Below the pieces are notes generated by a model. The model did no database searches, had not been told where the DNA came from, and worked only from the letters and a program-made list of their open reading frames with translations. A stretch of DNA of 64,000 bases, taken from contig CAUJHV010000029.1 in NCBI GenBank assembly GCA_963205115.1, positions 214,283 through 278,282 of the forward strand, read 5' to 3'. Positions 8,240-17,379 of this stretch are shown here, in pieces (the first letter of the stretch is position 1; every line of letters begins with the position of its first letter). Source of the stretch: Pseudomonadota bacterium (lineage in GTDB: Bacteria > Pseudomonadota > Gammaproteobacteria > Burkholderiales > Burkholderiaceae_C). A program made the translations under genes and the position numbers.

Positions 8240-9409
8240 TCAAATGCCCAACTGCCGCGCCGCGAGGTCCTTCATGATCTCTTCGCTGCCCCCGCCGATC
8301 ATCATCACCTTCACTTCGCGGTAGAGGCGTTCGCTCTTCGTGCCGCGCATGAAGCCCATGCCGCCGAGGATCTGCACGGCCTGGTCGGCGCAATGCTGCA
8401 TGGCCTGCGTGGACAGCACCTTGGCCATCGCGATGCGCGCCACCAGCTGCTGCGGGTCGGCCAGCCGGTGTTCGATGCGGTAGGCCAACTCGTAGACCAG
8501 CGTGCGTGCGGCGTCGATCTTCAGCGCCATGTCCACCAGCTTGTGGCGGATGACCTGCCGCTGCGACAGCGGCTCGCCAAAGGTCACGCGCTGGCGCGCC
8601 CAGTCCACTGCCTCGTCCAGGCACACCTGCGCGAAGGCGCAGGCCTGGGCGGACATGAAAAGCCGCTCGGAATTGAAGTTATGCATGAAGGTCTTGAAGC
8701 CTTCGTTTTCGACGCCAATCAGGTGCGCCACCGGCACGCGGCAGCCTTCGAATCGCAGGTGCGCGGTGTCCGATGCCCACCAGCCCATCTTCTTCAGGCC
8801 CGTGCGGGTCAGGCCCGGCGTGTCGCCGTCGATGAGCAACACCGAGATACCGTGCGCGCCCTTGCTGGCCGGGTCGGTGCGCACGGCCACGGTGATGAAA
8901 TCGGCACGCAGCCCCGAAGTGATGAAGGTCTTCTCGCCGTCCACGACGTAATGGTCGCCGTCGCGCAGCGCACGCGTGCGAACAGCCGCCACGTCGCTGC
9001 CGCCGCTGGGTTCGGTGACGGCCAGGGCCGAAATCTTCTCGCCGCGCAGCACCGGCGGGATGACACGCTGCTTCAGTGCCGCGCTGCCTGCAATCGCCAC
9101 CGGCGGCAGCCCGATGGTGTGCGAGCCCAGCGACGCGCAGACACCGCCCGCCCCGCAGCGCGCCATCTCCTCGGCCATCACGATCTTCATGAAGACGTCG
9201 CCCAGCGTGCCGCCGAAAGCCTCGTCGAAGCCGATGCCGGTGCAGCCGATGTCCGCCATGCGGCGGTAGAGCTCGCGCGGGAAGGTCTCGGCTTCGTCCC
9301 AGTCGTTGACGAAGGGCGTGATCTCGCGGGCCACGAAATCCCGCAGCGTGGCGCGGAACTGTTCGTGGTCGGGGCCGAAATAGTGGGCGAGCGGGGGTTG
9401 ATCGAGCAT
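8240..9409 (-). CDS. Acyl-CoA dehydrogenase
   Basis: This 389-residue flavoprotein has the standard acyl-CoA dehydrogenase order: helical N-terminal domain, beta middle domain with the signatures ALAVTEPSGGSD and GEKTFITSG, and a C-terminal helical domain with QILGGMGFMRG. The GGGSEEIMKDL segment near the C terminus carries the Glu position used as catalytic base in short- and branched-chain members. It should oxidise an acyl-CoA thioester at the alpha-beta bond using FAD. The exact chain length preference is unknown. It is transcribed in the same direction as the IclR regulator upstream of it, with a gap of about 130 bases. Confidence 0.9.
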   Translation of the reverse strand: MLDQPPLAHYFGPDHEQFRATLRDFVAREITPFVNDWDEAETFPRELYRRMADIGCTGIGFDEAFGGTLGDVFMKIVMAEEMARCGAGGVCASLGSHTIGLPPVAIAGSAALKQRVIPPVLRGEKISALAVTEPSGGSDVAAVRTRALRDGDHYVVDGEKTFITSGLRADFITVAVRTDPASKGAHGISVLLIDGDTPGLTRTGLKKMGWWASDTAHLRFEGCRVPVAHLIGVENEGFKTFMHNFNSERLFMSAQACAFAQVCLDEAVDWARQRVTFGEPLSQRQVIRHKLVDMALKIDAARTLVYELAYRIEHRLADPQQLVARIAMAKVLSTQAMQHCADQAVQILGGMGFMRGTKSERLYREVKVMMIGGGSEEIMKDLAARQLGI

Positions 9410-9542
9410 GTCGGATCCTGCCTCTCGCGGCGGGCCAAAGTCTTGTGCGGAGTGGCTGCCGGGACGCGTGCCAGCTGCGGTCGCGTCGCAGCCCCATCCC
9501 CAGTTTCAACCGGTCAGCGCAGGCCGCAGACCTTTATCCGGA

Positions 9543-10346
9543 TCAGGCCGAACCGTCGAGCTGCGCCCGCGCGTCCAGCGCCTGGGCAATCGAGCCCACT
9601 TCAGCGCGCAGCGCGTCGGCCAGTTCGGGCAGCCGTTCGCGTGGCATGCGCGCGGCGATGGCGCCGATGCTGATCGCGCCCAGTGCCGGCTGGTCACCGG
9701 TCGCGATGGCCATGCCGATGCCGCATCCGCCGGCAAACAGGCGGCCGTCATCGAAGGCAAAGCCGTCCAGGCGGGTCTGCTCCACCAGCAGCCGCAGATG
9801 GCTTGGCGCGTGCGCGCCGGTGAGCAGGTCGCGGTTGACCCGCAAGGCATCGTCCACCGCGTCATCGGGCAGCTGGGCCAGCAGCGCCAGGCTCGCCGCG
9901 CCCATGCCCAGCGGGCGCCGCACACCGATGTCCAGCAGGCCATAGCGGATGGGGAAAGCGCCTTCCATGCGGTCCAGGCAGACCGCCTCGTAGCGGTCAC
10001 GCACCGACAGGAAGACGTTGTCGCCCACCCGCGTGGCCAGGCGGATCAAGGCGGGGCGGGCCGCACGCTGCAAGACCTCAAACGGGACGGCCGCACCACG
10101 CGGTGCCGCCAGCGCTCGCCCCAGGAAGTAGCGGTTGCTGCGCGGCATGCGGTGCAGCACCCCCACCCGGCACAGCGCGCCCAGCATGCGGTGCACCGTC
10201 GGCTGCGGCAGCTCCAGCGCCGCGGCCAGCATCGACAGCCGGATGCCGGTGGATCCGGCGTCGGCCACTGCCAGCACCAGGCGCCCGGCGCGGGCGATCG
10301 ACTGGGCGCCGTCGCTTTCCGGGCCGTGCGCGCTTCTTTCCACCAT
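9543..10346 (-). CDS. IclR family transcriptional regulator
   Basis: The 267-residue protein has an N-terminal winged helix-turn-helix (about residues 15-70, containing ALELPQPTVHRMLGAL) and a C-terminal IclR effector domain (GMGAASLALLAQL, then GIGMAIATGD near the end). It is divergent from the ThDP enzyme gene with 74 bases between the start codons, and reads toward the acyl-CoA dehydrogenase gene. Control of one or both neighbours by a small carboxylate effector is the usual arrangement for this family, but the effector is not known here. Confidence 0.88.
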   Translation of the reverse strand: MVERSAHGPESDGAQSIARAGRLVLAVADAGSTGIRLSMLAAALELPQPTVHRMLGALCRVGVLHRMPRSNRYFLGRALAAPRGAAVPFEVLQRAARPALIRLATRVGDNVFLSVRDRYEAVCLDRMEGAFPIRYGLLDIGVRRPLGMGAASLALLAQLPDDAVDDALRVNRDLLTGAHAPSHLRLLVEQTRLDGFAFDDGRLFAGGCGIGMAIATGDQPALGAISIGAIAARMPRERLPELADALRAEVGSIAQALDARAQLDGSA

Positions 10347-10420
10347 ACGGACATTGTAGTTTTTGACTGCGGGACAGCACGCCTAGCATGGGCCGTCACA
10401 CGACAAGGAAGTTCTGCCTC

Positions 10421-12226
10421 ATGGACAGCGCCGTCGCGAACCCTTACCTGCCCGCGGAGCCTGCCAGCCAGCCCGCTGCCACGCCCGCGCCCCCACAGGC
10501 CCCGGCCGGCATGCTGCGGCTGACCGGCGGCGCCGCGCTGGCCCGGGCGGTGAAGGTGCTGCACGACGGCCCGCTGTTCGGCATGGCGGGCTTCCAGTTC
10601 GCCACCTACTACGAGGCCATGCGCGAATCGGGCATGCCGCACTGGCTGATCAACGACGAGCGCTCGGCAATGTTCGCCGCCGACGCCTGGGCGCGTGTCA
10701 CCAACCGCCCGGCCGTCGTCGACGGCACGCTAGGCCCGGGCGCCACCAACCTGGTCAGCGGCCTGGTCGAATCGCTGAACGCCGGCATCCCGGTGGTCGT
10801 GCTCGTGGGCGATGCCCACCGGCAGCACGCCGGCAAGAACATGACGCAGGAGGGCCGGCAGCTGGAGATCATGCGACCTGCCGTCAAGGAGTTGCTGCGG
10901 GTGGAGCACATCCAGCGCATTCCGGAGATGGTGGGTCGGGCATTCGATCTGGCCCGGCGCGGCCGGCCGGGCCCCGTGGTGATCGACGTGCCCGAAGACA
11001 TCGCGCACGAGATCGGGGAGTTCGATCCGCAGGTCTTCGAGGCCCTCGCGCAGCGCGGCGAGCCGCTCAAACCGCGCCCAGGCGCAGCGGCACTGGCCCA
11101 GGCGGCGACCGTCGTATCCGCCGCGCAGCGCCCCGTACTGCTGGTCGGCGGCGGCATCCACCTGGCCGGCGCGCACGAGGCGCTGGCGCGGTTTGCGCGT
11201 GCGCAGAAGATGCCCATCGCCCACACGCTCAGCGGCAAGGGCGCCATCGCCTGCAGCGATCCGCTGTCGCTGGGCGTCTTCGGCCGCTACAGCCGCATCG
11301 CCAACGACTTCATCACCAGCAGCGACTGCCTGGTCGTCGTGGGCTGCAAGCTCGGCGAGATCGCCACGCGGCGCTACACGCTGCTGCCGGCCGGGGTGCC
11401 GGTGGTGCAGATCGACATCGACGCGTCCGAATTCGGCCGCACCGGCGTGCACGGCACCGCCTTGTGGGCCGATGCAGCCGAGGGACTGGCCGATCTCGAA
11501 CACGCGTGCCAGGCCAGCGCCCCGGTGCTGCAGGTCCGCCAGGCGCGCCTGGACGAGGCCAGGCTCCAGCTGGCCCAGTGGCGGGTCGCCGCAGCGCCGC
11601 GCATGGACAGCGAGGCCTCGCCGATCAACGTCGCGCGGCTGCTGCGCGGCATCAACGAGGTGCTGCCCGAAGACGGCATCGTGATCGCCGACGGCGGCTT
11701 CGCGGCGCACTGGAGCGGCCTGTTCCTCGAGACCCGGCGCGCCTCACGCCAGTTCGTCGCCAACCGGGGTTTTGCGTCCATCGGCTACGGCTTGCCGGCC
11801 GCGCTGGGCGCACAACTGGCCGCCGGTTCGCGCCGCGTCATCGCGCTGACCGGCGACGGCGGCCTGAACATGTCGCTGGGCGAGCTCGAAACCGCGCGGC
11901 GCATGCGGCTGCCCTTCGTGCTGGTGGTGCTGAACAACGCCGCATCGGGCTACGTCAAGGCGATGCAGCATGCGATGTTCGGCCCGGGCCACTACCAATC
12001 CAGCGAGCTTTCGGAGATCGACTACGCCGCGCTGGCGCGCACCGTGGGCTGCCACGGCATCCGCGTCGAGCGCCCCGAGCAGCTCGAGGCCGCGCTGCGC
12101 GAAGCCCTGGCGCAGACCGACCGTCCCACGCTGCTCGATGTCGTGGTCACGCGCGACCCGGCGCAGATGCTGCCGGGCATCGACGAGCGCGGCCTGGCCA
12201 TGAAGGCCGGCGACCGCCCGATCTGA
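10421..12226 (+). CDS. Thiamine diphosphate-dependent acetolactate synthase-like enzyme
   Basis: This 601-residue protein has the three-domain ThDP fold. The conserved N-terminal glutamate is E80 in NDERSA, a central domain follows, and the C-terminal ThDP motif runs from TGDGGLNMSLGELE to VLNNAAS. An Ala/Pro-rich extension of about 30 residues precedes the fold. It resembles acetolactate synthase and related 2-keto or oxalyl-CoA decarboxylases, but it stands outside an ilv operon and is followed by a Bug receptor. A catabolic role on an imported carboxylate is therefore more likely than valine synthesis. The ATG at 10421 follows a purine-rich ACAAGGAAG Shine-Dalgarno site. The substrate is unresolved. 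Confidence 0.8.
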   Translation: MDSAVANPYLPAEPASQPAATPAPPQAPAGMLRLTGGAALARAVKVLHDGPLFGMAGFQFATYYEAMRESGMPHWLINDERSAMFAADAWARVTNRPAVVDGTLGPGATNLVSGLVESLNAGIPVVVLVGDAHRQHAGKNMTQEGRQLEIMRPAVKELLRVEHIQRIPEMVGRAFDLARRGRPGPVVIDVPEDIAHEIGEFDPQVFEALAQRGEPLKPRPGAAALAQAATVVSAAQRPVLLVGGGIHLAGAHEALARFARAQKMPIAHTLSGKGAIACSDPLSLGVFGRYSRIANDFITSSDCLVVVGCKLGEIATRRYTLLPAGVPVVQIDIDASEFGRTGVHGTALWADAAEGLADLEHACQASAPVLQVRQARLDEARLQLAQWRVAAAPRMDSEASPINVARLLRGINEVLPEDGIVIADGGFAAHWSGLFLETRRASRQFVANRGFASIGYGLPAALGAQLAAGSRRVIALTGDGGLNMSLGELETARRMRLPFVLVVLNNAASGYVKAMQHAMFGPGHYQSSELSEIDYAALARTVGCHGIRVERPEQLEAALREALAQTDRPTLLDVVVTRDPAQMLPGIDERGLAMKAGDRPI

Positions 12227-12358
12227 GCCATTGGGTTCCAGCCACTGCTGTCAACGACCACCCCATCTCCAACTGGGCACCCTGCGGGCCGAACGACCGT
12301 TTCCGAACGGCCCGCATTGAACGACCTGCACGCCCGATCGACTCCAAAGGACCTGACG

Positions 12359-13330
12359 ATGACCGCCTCGACCACCCTGACCCGTCTTACCGCATTGGCG
12401 CTGACCGGCGCACTGGCTCTCCCGGCCGTGGCACAGACGGCCGACAAGGCGCTGCGCATGATCCTGCCGATGGCCGCTGGCTCGGTGGGTGACTCCGTGG
12501 CACGTGGCCTCAGCGGCCCGCTCTCCCGCGGCCTGAACCGGCCGGTGATGGTGGAGAACCTGCCCGGCACCGGGGGCATGGCCGGCACCACGCAGCTGGC
12601 ACGTGCCGCAGGCGACGGCGCGACGCTTGCGCTGGTGTCGTCCTCGCACGTCATCAATCCCTTCATCTTCAAGTCCATGCCCTACGACGCCATCAAGGAC
12701 GTCACGCCGATCACGGTGATCGGCAAGTCGATGATGGTGCTGGTGGTGCATCCCGCCGTGCCGGCGCAGACGGCGGCCGAATTCATCCAGCTGCTGCAGG
12801 CCAATCCGGACAAGTTCAACTACGGCTCGTCGGGCATCGGCGGCGTCACGCACCTGCCTGCGGCCATGCTCGCGCGCGAGGCGCAGGTGCGCGCCAACCA
12901 CGTGCCCTACAAGGGGCTGGCGCCGCAGGTCACGGACACCATCGGCGGCCAGGTGCAGTTCGGCTTCGTGCCGGTGGGCGTCGCAGCGCCGCAGGTCAAG
13001 GCCGGCAAGCTGCGCGCGCTGGCCGTCACCGGCACGTCACGCAGCCCCTTGCTGCCGCAGATACCCACGCTGATCGAGACCGGGCTGCGGTCCTACATCT
13101 ACGACCCCTGGCTGGCCATCATCGGCCCGGCGGGTTTGTCTGCTTCGCAGGTCAAGAGCCTGTATGGCGAGATCCGCACCGCACTGGACCAGCCGGACGT
13201 GCGCCGCCTGATGGACGCGCAGGACCTGACGCCCATCACGATGTCACCCGCGGAGACGGCGGAGTTCTTCCAGTCCGAGCTGGCGAAGTACGGCGCGCTG
13301 GTCAAGTACGCAGGCGCCACGGCGGAGTAA
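12359..13330 (+). CDS. Bug-type tripartite tricarboxylate transporter substrate-binding protein
   Basis: The 323-residue protein has a cleavable signal peptide ending ALPAVAQ. The Bug/TctC fold then shows VENLPGTGGMAG, the YGSSGIGGVTHLP segment and a HVPYKG motif that precedes the second lobe. Family members bind small carboxylates in the periplasm. No TctA or TctB permease is nearby, so this is an orphan receptor as is common in Burkholderiales. Its position after the ThDP enzyme suggests that its ligand feeds that enzyme, or that the receptor feeds information to regulation. Confidence 0.88.
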   Translation: MTASTTLTRLTALALTGALALPAVAQTADKALRMILPMAAGSVGDSVARGLSGPLSRGLNRPVMVENLPGTGGMAGTTQLARAAGDGATLALVSSSHVINPFIFKSMPYDAIKDVTPITVIGKSMMVLVVHPAVPAQTAAEFIQLLQANPDKFNYGSSGIGGVTHLPAAMLAREAQVRANHVPYKGLAPQVTDTIGGQVQFGFVPVGVAAPQVKAGKLRALAVTGTSRSPLLPQIPTLIETGLRSYIYDPWLAIIGPAGLSASQVKSLYGEIRTALDQPDVRRLMDAQDLTPITMSPAETAEFFQSELAKYGALVKYAGATAE

Positions 13331-13350
13331 GCCTGGCGGCGGCGCCAGGC
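13331..13350. terminator. Hairpin directly after the Bug gene stop codon
   Basis: GCCTGGC and GCCAGGC form a 7-base stem around a 6-base loop, starting on the base after the stop codon and lying between convergent genes. There is no T-tract, so it may be a weak or factor-aided terminator. Confidence 0.4.
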
Positions 13351-13451
13351 CTGGTGTCGACAGGACCGCGGCGCGGCTGGGGGCACAGGGCCGCGTCACC
13401 GTCCGGCCCCAACGCTTTGCCGCGCCTTGCTCGCGTCCGGCGCCGCAGCCC

Positions 13452-15344
13452 TCAACCCGCCAGCGCGGCCGCCATCGCCTTCTTCGGGTTCATCAGCACC
13501 CGCCGGCCATCGGCCGAGCGGTCGGCCGTGCGGGTCATCAGGTCGACCAGCTGCACCGGCGTCAGCGAAGGCTTCGCGGCCAGCAGCTTGGCGGCCAGGT
13601 TGGCGGCCTGCGGTGCCGCCATGGACGTGCCCGACAGCGCCACGCGCATGCCGCCCGGCAGGAAACTCGTCACCTGGTAGCCGTTGGCGTGCAGTCTCAC
13701 GGTCTTGCCATAACTCGTGAAACCCGCCTCGTCGCCGGCCTGGTCCACGGCGCCCACGGTCAGCAGGTTGGGCAGAACGATGTCCGCCGGCGTGCTCTCG
13801 GCAAAGCCGGAATCCTGGTTTTCGTTGCCCGCTGCGGCGATGAAGAGGATGCCCGGCGCCGAGGCCATCGCCTGCGTCAGCGAATGCTTCTGGATGTCGA
13901 AGAGCTCGCGCGCCAGGGCCTTGCGGGCATCGGCGGTGGCGCCGATGCTGCACTTCTCGAGCTCGGATTCGGTATCGCCGACGCTGCCGCCCCAGCTCAT
14001 GTTCACCACCTTCACGCCGTGGCGCCGGAAGAAGTCCACCACCGCGCGCGTGTTGTCCGCATCACGCAGCGCCAGTTCGCGCGAGGGGCAGGGATCGGGC
14101 TTGAGCGTGTGACCGAACTCGATGCGCGCGGTCAGCAGCCGCACGAAGGGGTTGCCTTCGGCGGCGATGCCCGCCACGTGCGTGCCGTGTTCGTAGTTGC
14201 CCAGCAGGCCCAGCTCTTCCATCGCCGGCTTGTACTGCGCGGGTGTCATCGTCGACATCCACTGCTTGACTTCAGTGGCCTCGGGGCTCTCGATGTTGGA
14301 CTGCAGGTCGGAGAAGCCCTTGCTGCGCGCCAGCAGCGAAGACCCGCGTGCCTTCATCGCGGGCGGCAGCGGCGCGAGCTCGCTGTCGGCACGCACGCCG
14401 TATTTGTCGAAGCCGATGACCAGCGGCTTGCCGGCAGCATCGGTGGCCAGGCGGCCCGGAAACAGCGCGGTGTCCACGCCGCTGTCCCAGACCGCCACCG
14501 TGACCGGGCGGTACGGGCCCTGCGCCGGCAGCGTCACGTCGCGTGCGGCCCAGATGTCGGGCTTGGCGGCCACCCGGTGCTGATCGAGCCAGGTCGTGAA
14601 GGTCGACACCCAGGTGGCCTTCAGCGGCACGGTCGTTGTCAGCGCGTAGCGCGCGAAGACGATGGCCGGCGCGGTCTCGTGCGTCAGCGCGCCATTCGCA
14701 TCGACCAGGGGTTGCAGCACCTCGCGCACGCGGCCCAGCACACGGCCTTCGCCGGCCATTTCCGCACCGGCCTTCAACTCGCGCACCGTGTTGCCCACGA
14801 CGTCATAGGGCATGCGCACCAGCTCGGCGGCCAGGATGTCGCCGACGGCCTTGGCATGCGCCGGCGTGCCGGGTGCATGCTTCTTGGCCGCCAGGGCGGC
14901 TGCGCGCAGGCGCATGCCGGAGGTCAGCTTGTCCGAGGGCTTGTCTTCCAGCGCACGCACGGCGTCCAGGCGCTTGAGCGTGTCGTCGGGACGACCCTCG
15001 AGGTAATCGATGATCGCCAGCTCGGTCATCAGCTCGCGCTGCATGGCCTTGTCGGCGATCTCGTACTGCGCCAGCAGCTGCTCGATGTCGCGCCGCAGCG
15101 GGGCGACAAAGGCCTTGAAGGCCACGGGGTCGCGCACGATGGTCTCGAGCGAGCCTTTTACCGGATAGCGGTGGCTGGGCAGGTCCGCGGCCTTCTCGAT
15201 GCGCGGCCGGGCGCCGGCCTTGGGCGCCGCTGAAGCGCTGGCCGCGGCCGACGAGCCCGCTGCAGGCGGCGCGCCGGGCGTGCTGCAACCGGCGGCCAGG
15301 GCCAGCAGGACAAGGGCCAGGAGGGGGCGCGGAACAGGCGTCAT
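13452..15344 (-). CDS. S8 family serine peptidase (subtilase), lipoprotein
   Basis: The 630-residue protein has a lipoprotein signal with lipobox LAAGCS, an Ala/Ser-rich linker, a helical N-terminal region of about 230 residues, and then a subtilase domain. The catalytic triad is visible as Asp in VWDSGVD (near residue 286), His in YEHGTHVAGIAAEG (near 387) and Ser in SGTSMAAPQAANL (near 570). It should be a periplasmic or surface lipoprotein protease. The helical N-terminal region is not a recognised pro-domain. Genes on both sides converge on it or diverge from it, so it is probably transcribed alone. Confidence 0.9.
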   Translation of the reverse strand: MTPVPRPLLALVLLALAAGCSTPGAPPAAGSSAAASASAAPKAGARPRIEKAADLPSHRYPVKGSLETIVRDPVAFKAFVAPLRRDIEQLLAQYEIADKAMQRELMTELAIIDYLEGRPDDTLKRLDAVRALEDKPSDKLTSGMRLRAAALAAKKHAPGTPAHAKAVGDILAAELVRMPYDVVGNTVRELKAGAEMAGEGRVLGRVREVLQPLVDANGALTHETAPAIVFARYALTTTVPLKATWVSTFTTWLDQHRVAAKPDIWAARDVTLPAQGPYRPVTVAVWDSGVDTALFPGRLATDAAGKPLVIGFDKYGVRADSELAPLPPAMKARGSSLLARSKGFSDLQSNIESPEATEVKQWMSTMTPAQYKPAMEELGLLGNYEHGTHVAGIAAEGNPFVRLLTARIEFGHTLKPDPCPSRELALRDADNTRAVVDFFRRHGVKVVNMSWGGSVGDTESELEKCSIGATADARKALARELFDIQKHSLTQAMASAPGILFIAAAGNENQDSGFAESTPADIVLPNLLTVGAVDQAGDEAGFTSYGKTVRLHANGYQVTSFLPGGMRVALSGTSMAAPQAANLAAKLLAAKPSLTPVQLVDLMTRTADRSADGRRVLMNPKKAMAAALAG

Positions 15345-15641
15345 GCGGTCAGCTCTCGAATAAGGTTCGGGACCGCGATGCTAGCGACCTGCGGTCAGCC
15401 ACTCGGGCCGGCGGGTCGGCCTGCACGGCGCGCTCGGGGTGCCCGCGCTCGCAGATGCTGTCGGCACTTCCGGCACTTCCGGCGCTGCCAGCCACACGCG
15501 CGAGCCGACAGCCCATGCCTGCGCCGGCACGCCTGGCAGAGCGCGGCCAGCTTCGGTGCCCTGACAAACCGCAGTGGTTGAAGCGCGACGGGCCGACGAC
15601 ACTGCCCGTGCTGCGCCCGTTGGCGCGACGAAGGTGAACGC
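15345..15641. other. Intergenic region between divergent lipoprotein genes
   Basis: This stretch of about 300 bases separates two divergent lipoprotein genes and should hold both promoters. No clear promoter or gene is seen. A short tandem repeat of the unit CGGCACTTC occurs twice near 15464-15481. Confidence 0.4.
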
Positions 15642-17348
15642 ATGACCCATCGATCAATCAGTCTGCTCCTGGCCGCAGGGGCGGCGCTGGGGCTGGCCGG
15701 CTGCAGCAGCACGCCCTCGTCCACCGCGCTCGTGCAGGCCTGCCCCGGCCTCGCGGGCCAGACGGTGCCGGCGTCCGCCATCGGCCTGCCCAGCGGGGCC
15801 GCGACGGTGAATGCCGCCGCACTTGTGCCCGCCGTGGCCGAGACCGTCGACGGCAACCGCGTCACACCCGCCACGCCGGCCTATTGCCGCGTGCTGGGCC
15901 GCATCGCGCCGCGTGACCCACGGGCGCAGCCGATCCAGTTCCAGCTGAACCTGCCCACCGCCTGGAACGGCAAGGCGCTGCAATACGGCGGCGGCGGTTT
16001 CAACGGCGTGCTGATCACCGGTCTGGCGCCGCTGCGTGATGCCGCCGCGGGCGACCCGCTGCCGCTGGCGCGCGGCTACGCCACCTTCGGCACCGATTCC
16101 GGTCACCAGGCCTCCGCGTCCCCGCCCAGCGAGCCGGGGGCATTCGCGTTGAACGACGAGATGCTGGAGAACTTTGCTTTCGCGTCCTACAAGAAAGTGC
16201 GTGATGTCGCGGTGGGCCTCATGCGCACGTTCTACGGCCGCACCCCCGGCCAGCTCTACTACTTCGGCGGATCCGAGGGCGGGCGCGAAGGCCTGACGAT
16301 GGCGCAGCGCTTCCCGGCCGATTACGACGGCATCGTCAGCGTCGTGCCGGTCATCAACTGGACCGGCCTGTTCCACGCCTTCGTGCGCAACGCCGTGCCG
16401 CAGTTCGACGACTGGCTGGACGCCGCCAAGACCCCGCTCATCGCCAAGGCCGTGGCTGAGGCCTGCGACGGCCTGGACGGTCTCGTCGACGGTGTCGTCA
16501 ACAACTACCTGGGCTGTCAGCCACGCGTGCAGCTGCAGACCCTGCGCTGCCCGGACGGCCGCGACGCCGGGTCGTCATGCCTGTCCGACAAGGAACTGGC
16601 CGTGCTCCAGGGTCTGCACACGCCCTACACCTTCTCCTTCCCGCTGGCCAACGGCATCACCAGTTACCCGCAGTGGCTCTACGGCCACGAGGACAGCCTG
16701 GACGGGCCGCAGGCCTTGAGCTTGATGCGTTGGGTGACCGGCTCGGCCGCACCCACCGTGCCGCCCAACGCCGCCACGGCATCGACGCATTGGCTGTACG
16801 GCAGCAACTGGATCCGCTACGCGATCGCGCGTGACGCCGCCTACGACGTGCGCGGCTACCGGCCGGAGGCTTTCACCGCGCGCGTGCAGCAGACATCGGC
16901 GCTGATGGATTCCACGAACCCGGACCTCTCGGCCTTCTTCGCCCGCGGCGGCAAGATCATCGTTCGCGAAAACGCCGGCGACCGTGCGCAGAGTGCGCTG
17001 ATGGGCATCGCCTACTACCAGGCGGTCGTGGCGCGTCTGGGCCAGGGCGCGGTCGACCGCTCGATGCGGCTGTACGTCTCGCCGGCGTCCACACACAGCG
17101 GCAACGCGCGTGCGGTGACCGACAAGTCGGCCGTGCCCACGACGGTCGACCTGATCGATCCGCTGGACCGGTGGGTCACCAGCGGCCAGGCACCCGCCGA
17201 CGCGATCGTGCAGACGAACAAGGGCGCCTTGCCGCCCTACCCCGTGCTGGCCTCGCGGCCGATGTGTCGCTATCCGGCGTATCCGCACTACGTGGGCGGC
17301 GATCGGATGCAGGCGGGCAGCTACGCGTGCCGCGTGTCGGCACCTTGA
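15642..17348 (+). CDS. Tannase/feruloyl esterase family alpha/beta hydrolase, lipoprotein
   Basis: This 568-residue protein has a lipobox (LGLAGCSS) after a short signal. The body carries the family segments YGGGGFNG, the nucleophile motif GGSEGGREG near residue 209, and late Asp and His positions (HSGNARAV region). Tannase-family enzymes hydrolyse ester bonds of phenolic acids such as gallate, ferulate or hydroxyethyl-terephthalate esters. The cysteines in the lid region (ACDGLDGL, LRCPDG, SSCLSD) fit the disulfide pattern of the family. It would act at the cell envelope and release aromatic acids. The GAAGGTG upstream of the ATG supports the start. Confidence 0.85.
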   Translation: MTHRSISLLLAAGAALGLAGCSSTPSSTALVQACPGLAGQTVPASAIGLPSGAATVNAAALVPAVAETVDGNRVTPATPAYCRVLGRIAPRDPRAQPIQFQLNLPTAWNGKALQYGGGGFNGVLITGLAPLRDAAAGDPLPLARGYATFGTDSGHQASASPPSEPGAFALNDEMLENFAFASYKKVRDVAVGLMRTFYGRTPGQLYYFGGSEGGREGLTMAQRFPADYDGIVSVVPVINWTGLFHAFVRNAVPQFDDWLDAAKTPLIAKAVAEACDGLDGLVDGVVNNYLGCQPRVQLQTLRCPDGRDAGSSCLSDKELAVLQGLHTPYTFSFPLANGITSYPQWLYGHEDSLDGPQALSLMRWVTGSAAPTVPPNAATASTHWLYGSNWIRYAIARDAAYDVRGYRPEAFTARVQQTSALMDSTNPDLSAFFARGGKIIVRENAGDRAQSALMGIAYYQAVVARLGQGAVDRSMRLYVSPASTHSGNARAVTDKSAVPTTVDLIDPLDRWVTSGQAPADAIVQTNKGALPPYPVLASRPMCRYPAYPHYVGGDRMQAGSYACRVSAP

Positions 17349-17379
17349 GCTGAACGGCCGGTGGCCAAGCAGACCGGAC

